From NCBI GenBank assembly GCA_963631415.1, contig CAVGQS010000080.1, positions 1 to 11,555 of the forward strand: a stretch of DNA of 11,555 nt. The letters run 5' to 3'. Below the pieces are notes generated by a model. The model made no database searches. It saw only the letters and a program-made list of their open reading frames with translations, and was not told where the DNA came from. The stretch is from UBA6382 sp963631415. Its GTDB lineage: Bacteria > Bacteroidota > Bacteroidia > Bacteroidales > Bacteroidaceae. The translations under genes and the position numbers were made by a program. This document shows, in pieces, positions 1 to 6,195 of this stretch (its first letter is position 1; each line of letters starts with the position of its first letter).

Positions 1-76
1 TTTTAAGTCCTTGTTTTCAATCGCTCAAGTGCTTCTAAAAAATTCTTAAGTGCGCACCAAACTTAACACGCTGAAA

Positions 77-127
77 ATGAGACGAACGCAAAGTCCGATT
101 GATTTTGGACTTGTACAACCGTCTCAT
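77..127. repeat. Nested inverted repeat (imperfect hairpin)
   Basis: ATGAGACG (77-84) is perfectly complementary to CGTCTCAT (120-127). Inside it AAGTCC (91-96) pairs with GGACTT (107-112), leaving a 10-nt loop and a 6 x 7 nt internal loop. No reading frame with coding character covers it. On the minus strand the stem is followed by only four Ts, so it would be a poor terminator. It could be the 3' end structure of a transcript entering from the left edge, or a protein-binding inverted repeat. The role is unknown. Positions 1-76 and 128-172 show nothing else that I can support. Confidence 0.4.
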
Positions 128-172
128 GAACCCATATTCTCCTTGTGCTAGCGCTTTCTAAAACATTCTCGA

Positions 173-189
173 CAAAGGAAAATCCTTTG
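173..189. repeat. Short palindrome upstream of the promoter
   Basis: CAAAGGA (173-179) and TCCTTTG (183-189) form a perfect 7-bp inverted repeat around AAA. It ends 26 nt before the -33 element at 216. It could be an operator-like site for the downstream transcript, but the same dyad could arise by chance in AT-rich DNA. Confidence 0.25.
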
Positions 190-215
190 AAACCTTAAAA
201 TTTCGACATTTTCCA

Positions 216-245
216 TTGATAACAAAACAGAAAAGGTTACTTTTG
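216..245 (+). promoter_or_regulatory. Bacteroidetes-type promoter for the structured RNA
   Basis: TTG at 216-218 serves as the -33 element, followed by a 19-nt spacer and TACTTTTG at 238-245. The latter matches the Bacteroidetes -7 consensus TAnnTTTG at every fixed position. Transcription would start around 250-253, directly at the base of the first hairpin of the structured RNA. Both the consensus match and the spacing fit, which makes this one of the better promoter matches in the window. No transcript data are available. Confidence 0.65.
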
Positions 246-251
246 CAAAGT

Positions 252-504
252 ACGCTAGCGAATAGCGTGCAGACATACTGACAGAAAGCGCATTTTCGCT
301 TTATTCCGTAAGCGTGAACTTCGACAACTCACAAGTAAGAACGGAATAATGTGGGAAGGACGCTCTCTTTGGTTTGTATTCGTATCACAACGAAATACAT
401 CCAAAGTGGGGCTGTCCGTTCTCCTTATTCATCTTACGGGGAGTCGAAGCCCTACGCTTAGGATAAGGTACGAATGGCGGCTCCGCTTTCTCTTGTGTCT
501 TTTG
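252..504 (+). ncRNA. Rod-shaped structured RNA, possibly 6S-like
   Basis: After a 6-bp hairpin (252-257 with 263-268), the segment folds into one long imperfect rod. The helices from base to tip are 271-275/496-500, 283-290/484-491 (8 bp), 295-300/467-474, 301-307/461-466 and 309-315/454-460 (7 bp). They continue with 319-325/443-449 (7 bp), 335-340/432-437, 344-349/425-430, 353-361/414-424, 367-372/401-406 and 375-382/391-399, ending in an 8-nt loop. The helices are strictly nested and nearly all are perfect Watson-Crick. A promoter ends at 245 and a short U-rich run (500-506) follows the basal helix. There is no convincing reading frame. The largest loop near the middle (326-334 opposite 438-442) and the rod shape recall 6S RNA, which binds RNA polymerase. 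That identity is a guess. It could instead be a long 5' leader of the gene at 556. Hallmark sequences of RNase P RNA, SRP RNA and tmRNA were not seen. Confidence 0.6.
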
Positions 505-555
505 TTAAAATACTAAGAGTGCATTACGGGTCGCAAATGCAGGAGAACAAAGCAA

Positions 556-1029
556 ATGTCAAAAATTTGTAAAGAATGCGGTCGTCAAATGGACGAGCGC
601 GCTAAGGCTTGCCCATGGTGTGGACACCCAATAGAAGAAGAGCACACATCACAATCTTCTACAGCAAAAGTGGAGACAGAAGACACTTCGGACCCTAAAA
701 GTGTTTTGAAAGAGTTTAAAAACACAGAGTTGGAATCTGAGGTATCTGAACGTGCCGACAAATTAAAAAGCTTCTGTGATACACTATCAGCTATTCTTCT
801 TGTTATACACATTTTGGTAGGTCTCTTTCTTTTGGCTGCCAGTACCGATCATTCAGGTATCTTTGCCTTATACGGAATAACTGTTTTGATAGCCGGAGTA
901 ATCCTATACTTCATTCTAACTTTTATTGGAAAGCTCATTTGTAGCTTCATGAAACTCTTTGTGAGCATTTCGGCTACATGTAAAAGGATCGAACTTTCAG
1001 AAAAGAAAAGCTCTCAGAAGGAGGCTTAA
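556..1029 (+). CDS. Zinc-ribbon membrane protein of unknown function
   Basis: A 157-residue protein. The N-terminus has a zinc ribbon with two CxxC knuckles, Cys5/Cys8 and Cys19/Cys22, the second as CPWCG. A polar, Ser/Thr/Glu-rich linker runs to about residue 70. Two hydrophobic segments follow (about 75-96 and 101-124, the second perhaps reaching 140), and then a Lys/Glu-rich tail. The layout suggests an inner-membrane protein with cytoplasmic ends. Zinc ribbons of this kind occur on many unrelated bacterial membrane proteins, so no function follows. The start is supported by AGGAG at 541-545, unusual here because neighbouring genes lack such a site. The gene is more AT-rich than those after 1367. 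No good promoter is visible between 505 and 555, so it may be read from the promoter at 216-245. Gene reality is likely, function unknown. Confidence 0.75.
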   Translation: MSKICKECGRQMDERAKACPWCGHPIEEEHTSQSSTAKVETEDTSDPKSVLKEFKNTELESEVSERADKLKSFCDTLSAILLVIHILVGLFLLAASTDHSGIFALYGITVLIAGVILYFILTFIGKLICSFMKLFVSISATCKRIELSEKKSSQKEA

Positions 1030-1076
1030 ATGCAAACGCTGTGTTGTGTAAAATAATTACAGGACCATGTAATAGG

Positions 1077-1229
1077 AAGCCTTTTATTATAGCGAGAAAT
1101 GCCGCTTAAGGAAATTTCTGCCCACAATAACATCGTACGAATATTGGCACTTAGACAGTGCTTTCACCGGCATAATTCTTTGTGGGGCAGATTGCATGTA
1201 GAGCTGTGATAAAAAACATTAAAAGGCTT
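1077..1229. other. Foldable intergenic element closed by a 10-bp inverted repeat
   Basis: AAGCCTTTTA (1077-1086) is the exact reverse complement of TAAAAGGCTT (1220-1229). Between them lie a 6-bp hairpin (1095-1100/1114-1119) and a 9-bp stem with one bulge (1119-1127/1180-1189). That stem continues as 1139-1142/1175-1178 and an apical 5-bp hairpin (1147-1151/1157-1161). Together this gives a terminal stem, an open junction and an apical arm over 153 nt. No promoter matching TAnnTTTG precedes it on either strand, and no coding frame is evident. Candidates are a structured RNA, the folded 3' region of the upstream gene, or a small inverted-repeat element. Its right arm touches the -33 box of the bamD promoter. 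The strand cannot be assigned. Confidence 0.4.
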
Positions 1230-1258
1230 GCATTATTACGGCAAATGGAGTAATTTTG
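1228..1258 (+). promoter_or_regulatory. Promoter for bamD and the following genes
   Basis: TTG at 1228-1230, a 20-nt spacer and TAATTTTG at 1251-1258 match the Bacteroidetes -33/-7 pattern, with every fixed base of TAnnTTTG present. The start of transcription would be near 1265, giving a leader of about 100 nt before bamD. It probably drives bamD, rpoZ, the DUF4293 gene, ssb and the phosphopantetheinyl transferase. Confidence 0.65.
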
Positions 1259-1284
1259 CACATCTGTTCAGACTGACTTGGCGG

Positions 1285-1339
1285 ACGGCGGCAGCAGTTG
1301 TGCCCGTATGGGATGCCGAGGCGTGAGCGTTTCGCTTGC
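1285..1339 (+). promoter_or_regulatory. Possible structured leader of bamD
   Basis: Two small hairpins can be drawn in the predicted leader. In the first, ACG (1285-1287) and GGCA (1290-1293) pair with TGCC and CGT (1301-1307), leaving a 2-nt bulge. The second is an 8-bp stem at 1323-1329/1333-1339 with a TTT loop and two G-T pairs. Neither is followed by a T-run. No known riboswitch is recognised, and this may be chance folding. Confidence 0.2.
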
Positions 1340-1366
1340 CAGGTGAGCAGTACTAACAAGACGAAA

Positions 1367-2239
1367 ATGAAACATTTCCCTCTTATCCAGACGTTTGCAG
1401 CATTGGGCTTGGCGGCACTTGTGTCAGGATGCTCTTCGGCAACAAAGGTCCTCAAGAACCCTGACTACAGTTACAAGTTGGAGTCTGCAAAGCAGTACTA
1501 TATGGCCGGGAGCTACTCCAACGCCTCGATGTTGCTGGACAACGTCATTCCTGCATTCAGAAACACCAAATCGGGTGACGAGGCTCTGTATATGATGGGG
1601 ATGTGCAAGTTTCTCACGCGCGACTACGCCAGCGCAAGCGAAATTTTCAAGAGATACTACAGCAGGTCTTATCCTGCGGGCAACTTTGTGGACGAAGCGC
1701 GTTTCTACGCCGCAAAGTCCTACTACCTTTCGACTTTGCCCACCAAGCTCGACCAGACCGGCACCTATACCGCAATAAACGAGCTTAACTCCGTATTGGA
1801 ATACAATCCGACAAACAAGCACGCGGCTGAAATCAAGGATTTGATTTTCAAGTTGCAAGACAAGCTGGTGGAGAAGGAATTCCTGGCAGCAAAGCTCTAC
1901 TACGACCTTGGAGGATATTTCGGCAACTGCAGCAATGGGGGTAACAACTACCAGGCCTGCATCGTGACTGCCCAAAACGCAGTGAGAGCCTATCCGTATA
2001 GCGCTCGTAAAGAGTCGTTTGCGATACTGATTCTCAAGGCCAAGTACAAGTTGGCCGAGCAGAGCGTAGAGGAAAAGAAATACGAGCGTCTTAACGACAC
2101 CGTCGACGAGTACCACGGCTTCGTGAACGAGTTTCCTAAGTCTTCGCATCTGCAGGAGGCTCGCGACATCTACGCCAAGACAGAGAAAGAGCTGAAGACA
2201 AAGAAACTAGCCAAATACAACACTGGAGGACAAGAATAA
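1367..2239 (+). CDS. bamD: BamD-like outer membrane assembly lipoprotein
   Basis: A 290-residue lipoprotein of the BamD (YfiO) family, which works with BamA in the periplasm to fold beta-barrel proteins into the outer membrane. The start chosen gives a classic lipoprotein signal: Lys2, a hydrophobic core, and lipobox V-S-G-C with the lipidated cysteine at residue 22. An in-frame start at 1298 would put 23 polar residues before the signal and was rejected. The mature protein is alpha-helical with tetratricopeptide-like repeats, clearest around residues 36-66 (AKQYYMAGSYSNA), 72-104 (DEALYMMGMC and DYASASEIF) and 109-145. The highly charged C-terminus is typical of Bacteroidetes members. It is first in a compact series, 26 nt before rpoZ, an arrangement common in Bacteroidetes. 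The family call is firm. Partner proteins are inferred from the family. Confidence 0.9.
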   Translation: MKHFPLIQTFAALGLAALVSGCSSATKVLKNPDYSYKLESAKQYYMAGSYSNASMLLDNVIPAFRNTKSGDEALYMMGMCKFLTRDYASASEIFKRYYSRSYPAGNFVDEARFYAAKSYYLSTLPTKLDQTGTYTAINELNSVLEYNPTNKHAAEIKDLIFKLQDKLVEKEFLAAKLYYDLGGYFGNCSNGGNNYQACIVTAQNAVRAYPYSARKESFAILILKAKYKLAEQSVEEKKYERLNDTVDEYHGFVNEFPKSSHLQEARDIYAKTEKELKTKKLAKYNTGGQE

Positions 2240-2265
2240 AACGCAATTATAATTTTTTCGAAAAA

Positions 2266-2598
2266 ATGAATTACAAGAAGACAAACGCACCGCTTACAAC
2301 CAAGACACGCAACCTGATGGACTACGCAGAGCCAACTGGCAACATCTATGAGAGTGTCGTGATAATGAGCAAAAGAGCCAACCAGATAACTACAGAGGTC
2401 AAGAACGACCTCAACCAGAAACTCAGGGAGTTCGGCAACAAGAGCGACGCCCTGGAAGAAGAGTTCGAAAACAGGGAGCAAATCGAGATTTCGCGCTTCT
2501 ACGAGCGCATGCCGAAGCCTGCCCTTATCGCCGAGCAGGAAATGCTGGACGACAAAATCTACTTCCGCAATCCGCACGAGGAGAAGGTTTTCAAGTAG
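2266..2598 (+). CDS. rpoZ: RNA polymerase omega subunit (Rpb6-like)
   Basis: A 110-residue protein resembling the Bacteroidetes version of the omega/Rpb6 subunit, a small factor that helps the beta' subunit fold and bind in RNA polymerase. The recognisable core is TGNIYESVVIMSKRANQI at residues 24-41, matching the omega motif in which an aliphatic and SKRA-x-QI segment contacts beta'. The N-terminal part and the acidic Glu-rich middle (residues 62-72) are as in Bacteroidetes relatives, which are longer at the C-terminus than many omegas and diverge from E. coli RpoZ. No Shine-Dalgarno sequence is evident. The leader is A/T-rich, as usual for this phylum. It lies 26 nt after bamD and is probably co-transcribed. 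Confidence 0.8.
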   Translation: MNYKKTNAPLTTKTRNLMDYAEPTGNIYESVVIMSKRANQITTEVKNDLNQKLREFGNKSDALEEEFENREQIEISRFYERMPKPALIAEQEMLDDKIYFRNPHEEKVFK

Positions 2599-2652
2599 TA
2601 TTACCCTTATCTGAGACCTGCACGCCGCATGTGTGTGCGTTTTTATGCAACA

Positions 2653-3060
2653 ATGATACAACGTATTCAAACAATTCACTTGATATGCGCTGCGATTGTG
2701 GGCATCGTCAGCATGATCATTGGTCTGTGCCATCCGTTTCTGAACGACGCTGACCAAGGATTGGGATTCGTGCATTACGCCAATGCGGCAATCTTGCTGA
2801 TAGGCTCTGCCATTTCGTTCTGCAGCATCTTCATGTTCAGAAACCGCCAGCGCCAGATGAAGGTTGTGGCGCTGAGTTGCGCGTTATTTGTGGCAGGCTA
2901 CGCTATGGTCATTGCGTGCGCTGCAACCGGAGTAATTCAGAAGCCGTGGGGCAGCGTGGTCTTCTACTTGCCAATACTCTGCATCGTCTTCGATATTATG
3001 GCGCGCAAGCGCATAAAGTACGACGACGACTTGGTTCGTTCGGCTGACCGTCTGAGATAA
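2653..3060 (+). CDS. DUF4293 family membrane protein
   Basis: A 135-residue integral membrane protein with four predicted helices, at about residues 8-27, 42-63, 71-92 and 100-116. It ends in a charged tail with DDDLVRSADRLR. The N-terminus MIQRIQT and the C-terminal LVRSxDRLR are characteristic of the Bacteroidetes-specific DUF4293 family, often found beside bamD/rpoZ. The start at 2653 was preferred to an in-frame one at 2629, because family members begin with MIQRIQ and the extra eight residues look unrelated. The function of the family is unknown. Its position suggests only co-expression with housekeeping genes. It lies 54 nt after rpoZ and 30 nt before ssb. Confidence 0.8.
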   Translation: MIQRIQTIHLICAAIVGIVSMIIGLCHPFLNDADQGLGFVHYANAAILLIGSAISFCSIFMFRNRQRQMKVVALSCALFVAGYAMVIACAATGVIQKPWGSVVFYLPILCIVFDIMARKRIKYDDDLVRSADRLR

Positions 3061-3090
3061 TCCTACCCTGATTAACAAAACAATAGCGAC

Positions 3091-3450
3091 ATGTCATTGA
3101 ACAAGGTGATGCTTATCGGCAACGTGGGCCAAGACCCAAGAGTGAGGTATGTGGACAAGGACCGTCCTGTCGCGACATTTTCGCTTGCCACATCAGACCC
3201 GGCGTACACCCTGCCCAACGGCACGCAGGTAGCAGAAAGAACCGAATGGCACAACATCGTGACGTGGGGCAACCTTGCCAAATTCATAGAGCAACACGTG
3301 AGGAAAGGGCAAAAACTCTTCATAGAGGGCAGTATTCACACGCGCCAATATGAAGACAAGAGCGGCATACGCAGAAACATCACGGAGATTTGGGCTGATA
3401 AGATAGAGAAATTCTCTGTCATCCAGTCGCAACCACAAGCCCAGAACTGA
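3091..3450 (+). CDS. ssb: Single-stranded DNA-binding protein, short form
   Basis: A 119-residue SSB with a complete OB-fold: the N-terminal strand MSLNKVMLIGNVGQDP, the central TEWHNIVTWG (51-60), which carries conserved aromatic residues, and KGQKLFIEGSI (72-82). It coats single-stranded DNA in replication and repair, normally as a tetramer. The protein ends soon after the fold with a short Gln-rich tail (QSQPQAQN). It lacks the acidic DDDIPF-type tip that most bacterial SSBs use to recruit repair proteins. The stop codon is clean and the next start follows 26 nt later, so a frameshift is not obvious. It may be a second, specialised SSB or a natural short form in this lineage. The DNA-binding call is firm. 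Confidence 0.88.
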   Translation: MSLNKVMLIGNVGQDPRVRYVDKDRPVATFSLATSDPAYTLPNGTQVAERTEWHNIVTWGNLAKFIEQHVRKGQKLFIEGSIHTRQYEDKSGIRRNITEIWADKIEKFSVIQSQPQAQN

Positions 3451-3476
3451 CGTCTTACACAGAACTTTCACGCCAG

Positions 3477-4157
3477 ATGGAAGCATTGCACAGCGACAGT
3501 TGCTGCAAGTTGTATGTTCACCCGATAATCACGGAATTGTCGGATTTCGCAAAGTTCTTTGGCGGTGAAACCGAGACCATAGTCAATAGCGTCCAACGCT
3601 CGTTCAAGTCAATCCGCCGCCAGTGCGAAAGACTGACGGCGAGAGCAATGTTGCACGATGTGTTCGGCAGATTTGTTGAAATTTCATATACTCCCGAAGG
3701 CAAGCCGTTGCTGGACACGACCGGCATCGCCGTTAGCATTTCGCACAGCAAGACACATGTGGCGATTTTACTTTCAACCCAACCTTGCGCAGGGGTCGAC
3801 ATTGAGGTTGCAAGCCCGAGAATACTCAGCCTGGGACAACGCATAGCGTCGCCAGAGGAACTGACCAACGACTACGATTTATTTGACGAAGAGCGGAAAG
3901 TCCGGGCACTAACCGCCTTGTGGACAGCAAAGGAAGCCGCCTACAAGAGCCTTGACGCACAGGCAGGCATCAATATGCTCTCAGACATCAGAGTCACTGC
4001 CTACAACGAGGAGACCAACTTACCCTCCGAGGTTTCGGTAAAGGAACACAGCGGCTTGCGCCTGAAAAGTTTTGAGCTCCAGGACAATATTTGCACGTTT
4101 ACAAACCACTCCATCACGCAAAAGTACGGACGGCAAGAAAGGAACAATGTGAAGTAA
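3477..4157 (+). CDS. 4'-phosphopantetheinyl transferase superfamily protein
   Basis: A 226-residue protein of the Sfp/HetI/AcpT superfamily. These enzymes move the phosphopantetheine arm of coenzyme A onto a serine of acyl or peptidyl carrier proteins, using Mg2+. Visible motifs are GKPLL (75-79), SISHS (87-91), GVDIE (106-110) with metal ligands Asp108 and Glu110, and WTAKEAAYK (149-157) with the third metal ligand Glu153 and Lys152. All the catalytic positions are present, so the enzyme should be active. The carrier protein served cannot be told from sequence. A genome with a separate acpS would use this one for other carriers. It lies 26 nt after ssb. In many Bacteroidetes a gldE-like gene sits between these two, but here it is absent. 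The last residues are polar and divergent. Confidence 0.85.
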   Translation: MEALHSDSCCKLYVHPIITELSDFAKFFGGETETIVNSVQRSFKSIRRQCERLTARAMLHDVFGRFVEISYTPEGKPLLDTTGIAVSISHSKTHVAILLSTQPCAGVDIEVASPRILSLGQRIASPEELTNDYDLFDEERKVRALTALWTAKEAAYKSLDAQAGINMLSDIRVTAYNEETNLPSEVSVKEHSGLRLKSFELQDNICTFTNHSITQKYGRQERNNVK

Positions 4158-4285
4158 CGCAGCTTTCACCTGCCCGGCATACAAAACCGCAACTTCAACA
4201 GAGGACAGCCCCTATCCGTTTGGATTTCGCTTGCGGGCGCTGTGTTTTTCCTTCTATTCAGCAAAACTTTGGTACGAGTATTGCA

Positions 4286-4293
4286 TACTTTTT
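4286..4293 (+). promoter_or_regulatory. Weak candidate -7 box before grpE
   Basis: TACTTTTT at 4286-4293 matches seven of eight positions of the Bacteroidetes -7 pattern. It would start transcription about 20 nt before grpE. The nearest TTTG (4268-4271) is only 14 nt upstream, too close for a standard -33 element. The 162-nt gap makes a promoter here likely, but this exact site is uncertain. No CIRCE-type heat-shock operator was seen. Confidence 0.25.
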
Positions 4294-4319
4294 ATCAAGT
4301 AAAAAAACGCAGAAACATT

Positions 4320-4919
4320 ATGAAGCAACAAAAGGAAAACAAAGAAGAAAAGGTAAGCAAGGAGGATCTCCAGAAAGAGGAGTCCGCAACCAATATACAA
4401 GACAACAAGACCGAAGAAAACGCAGCTGACGCCAAAGACGCTGCTGAAGAGGGCAAGGAACTGACACCCGAAGAAAAGATTAAGGAACTGGAGGGACAAA
4501 TAGCGGAGCTGAAGAACGCGATGCTATATAAGGCTGCCGAATTTGACAACTACAGGAAGCGCACCCTCAAGGAAAAAGCCGACCTCATCCTCAACGGAGG
4601 CAAGAAAGTAATCGAGGCGATGCTGCCCATTGCCGACGACTTGGAGCGCGCTGAAGCCAGCATGGAGAAAGCTACCGAAGTGGCAGCAGTCAAGGAAGGC
4701 CTGCAACTTATTTTCCAGAAGTTCAACAAGACCCTTGAAGGCTTGGGACTGAAGAAAATGGAAACAGCGGGAGAAGACTTCTGCACAGACTTTCACGAGG
4801 CTGTCGCCTTTGTGCCCGCTGACGACGACCACAAAGGGAAAGTCGTTGACTGCATACAAAACGGCTATCTCCTCAACGACCAAGTTATAAGGTACGCAAA
4901 GGTAGCCGTAGGACAGTAA
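4320..4919 (+). CDS. grpE: GrpE nucleotide exchange factor
   Basis: A 199-residue GrpE, the factor that releases ADP from DnaK (Hsp70) and so resets the chaperone cycle. The first 45 residues are Lys/Glu/Gln-rich and probably disordered. A long coiled coil follows (about 50-110), containing the family segment YKAAEFDNYRKRTLKEK (70-86). The C-terminal beta domain ends with GYLLNDQVIRYAKVAVG (182-198), the GrpE signature that contacts the DnaK ATPase domain. The start at 4320 was chosen over an in-frame one at 4242. The extra 26 residues of the longer version are hydrophobic and unlike the family, and 4320 has an A-rich leader. It pairs with dnaJ 34 nt downstream. dnaK is not in the window. Confidence 0.95.
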   Translation: MKQQKENKEEKVSKEDLQKEESATNIQDNKTEENAADAKDAAEEGKELTPEEKIKELEGQIAELKNAMLYKAAEFDNYRKRTLKEKADLILNGGKKVIEAMLPIADDLERAEASMEKATEVAAVKEGLQLIFQKFNKTLEGLGLKKMETAGEDFCTDFHEAVAFVPADDDHKGKVVDCIQNGYLLNDQVIRYAKVAVGQ

Positions 4920-4953
4920 TTACTGCCGCTACACGATAAAACACACGATTGTT

Positions 4954-6120
4954 ATGGCAACAAAAAGAGATTATTACGAAGTGCTCGGAGTAGACCGCAA
5001 CGCCACGGAAGACGAACTCAAGAAAGCATACAAAAAAGTCGCCCTCAAGTATCACCCCGACCGAAATCCTGGCGACAAAGAGGCTGAGGAGAAGTTCAAG
5101 GAGGCCGCAGATGCCTACGCCGTGCTGCGCGACCCGCAGAAGCGGCAGACATACGACCGCTATGGGCACGAAGGCCTCAACGGAGCGTCCGGCTTCGGCG
5201 GAGGATTCAGCGGCGGCATGAACATGGACGACATCTTCAGTGCCTTCGGCGATATCTTCGGCGGATTTGGCGGACACTTCCACAGCGGATTCGGCGGTGG
5301 CGGCGGACAAGGCGGAAAACGCACTTACAGAGGCTCCGACCTGAGAGTGCGCATTCCCCTCACACTCGAAGAGATAGCAACCGGCGTCACTAAGAAAATA
5401 AAGGTAAAGAAGGACACCGCATGTCCCGAGTGCCACGGAAGTGGCGCCGCCAACGGCTCAGGCTCTGAAACTTGTCCGCAGTGCCACGGAACTGGCTACA
5501 CCGTCACGAGGCGTCAGTCTATGTTCGGCATGGTACAGATGCAGCAAGAGTGCTCTATGTGCCATGGTGAAGGCATGGTCATCAAGGACAAATGCAAGAA
5601 GTGCGGAGGAGCCGGAACCGTTCAGGGCGAAGACATCGTTGAAATCAAGATCCCTGCAGGAGTGGCCGACGGCATGATTGTCAACATACCGGGCAAAGGC
5701 AACGCCGCCCCTCACAACGGGGTTCCAGGAGACATACAGGTTGTAATAGCCGAGAAGCCCAACAACACGTTTATTCGCGACGACCAAGACCTGATATACA
5801 ACCTGCTCTTGTCCGTCAGCCAAGCGGCACTGGGCGACACGGTTGAGATTCCGCTGATTTCCGGTTCGAAGGCAAGGGTAAAAATTGACCCCGGAACCCA
5901 GCCTGGCAAAGTGCTGAGGCTGCGCGGCAAGGGTCTTCCTGCCGTACAAGGATACGGTTACGGCACAGGCGACCTCGTCGTAAAAATCAGCGTGTATATC
6001 CCCGAAAAGATAAACGCGCAGGAAAGGCAAGCGCTGGAGAGTCTGAAGGGAAGCCCAGACTTTACGCCTACCGAATCGCAGAGGAAGCAGATTTTTGACA
6101 AATACAAGAACTATTTCTAA
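4954..6120 (+). CDS. dnaJ: DnaJ chaperone (Hsp40)
   Basis: A full-length 388-residue type I DnaJ. The J domain (about 1-70) carries the HPD triad at 34-36, which triggers ATP hydrolysis by DnaK. A Gly/Phe-rich linker spans about 75-121. The zinc domain has four CxxCxGxG-type repeats, starting at Cys157, Cys174, Cys200 and Cys214. The rest is the two-part beta-rich substrate-binding region, containing PGTQPGKVLRLRGKGLP. It delivers unfolded proteins to DnaK and acts with GrpE encoded just upstream. All zinc cysteines and the HPD are intact. The gene is followed at once by a strong terminator, so grpE-dnaJ appears to be a self-contained unit. Confidence 0.97.
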   Translation: MATKRDYYEVLGVDRNATEDELKKAYKKVALKYHPDRNPGDKEAEEKFKEAADAYAVLRDPQKRQTYDRYGHEGLNGASGFGGGFSGGMNMDDIFSAFGDIFGGFGGHFHSGFGGGGGQGGKRTYRGSDLRVRIPLTLEEIATGVTKKIKVKKDTACPECHGSGAANGSGSETCPQCHGTGYTVTRRQSMFGMVQMQQECSMCHGEGMVIKDKCKKCGGAGTVQGEDIVEIKIPAGVADGMIVNIPGKGNAAPHNGVPGDIQVVIAEKPNNTFIRDDQDLIYNLLLSVSQAALGDTVEIPLISGSKARVKIDPGTQPGKVLRLRGKGLPAVQGYGYGTGDLVVKISVYIPEKINAQERQALESLKGSPDFTPTESQRKQIFDKYKNYF

Positions 6121-6133
6121 CCAAAGGCATTGG

Positions 6134-6177
6134 AATGTCCCCATTTTCCCGATTTCAGGGAAGATGGGGACATTTTT
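6134..6177 (+). terminator. Strong intrinsic terminator of grpE-dnaJ
   Basis: The stem 6134-6150 pairs with 6158-6174 over 17 bp, with only one T-G wobble (6145/6163), around the 7-nt loop GATTTCA. The T-run TTTTT at 6173-6177 follows. It begins 14 nt after the dnaJ stop codon and acts on the plus strand only, since the minus side has no T-run. Confidence 0.9.
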
Positions 6178-6195
6178 GCTATCACACCAACGGCA

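Noticed and set aside
2..49. Possible end of a plus-strand gene entering from the left
   Set aside because: One frame stays open for 15 codons before a TAA, but other frames are open for similar lengths. The sequence is AT-rich and shows no coding character.
252..504. Identity as tRNA, RNase P RNA, SRP RNA or tmRNA
   Set aside because: The signature sequences of these RNAs, such as GAGGAAAGTCC or the tmRNA tag frame, were not found on either strand. A T-arm-like string near 440-452 is not part of a cloverleaf.
1298..1366. Upstream in-frame start for bamD
   Set aside because: It would put 23 residues before the lipoprotein signal and prevent its recognition.
1424..2149. Minus-strand open frame of 241 codons opposite bamD
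   Set aside because: The plus strand carries a lipoprotein signal and BamD-like repeats. The antisense frame follows from codon bias of the real gene.
4228..4249. Hairpin with T-run as a terminator after the phosphopantetheinyl transferase gene
   Set aside because: The stem is only 4 bp (4228-4231/4236-4239) with a G-T pair, and it is separated from the TTTTT at 4245. This is too weak to call.
5190..5320. Repetitive GGC-rich stretch in dnaJ
   Set aside because: It encodes the normal Gly/Phe-rich linker of DnaJ, so it is not an independent repeat.
6130..6195. TTG start that lengthens folC by 22 residues
   Set aside because: The extension is encoded by the terminator stem and does not look like the family N-terminus.
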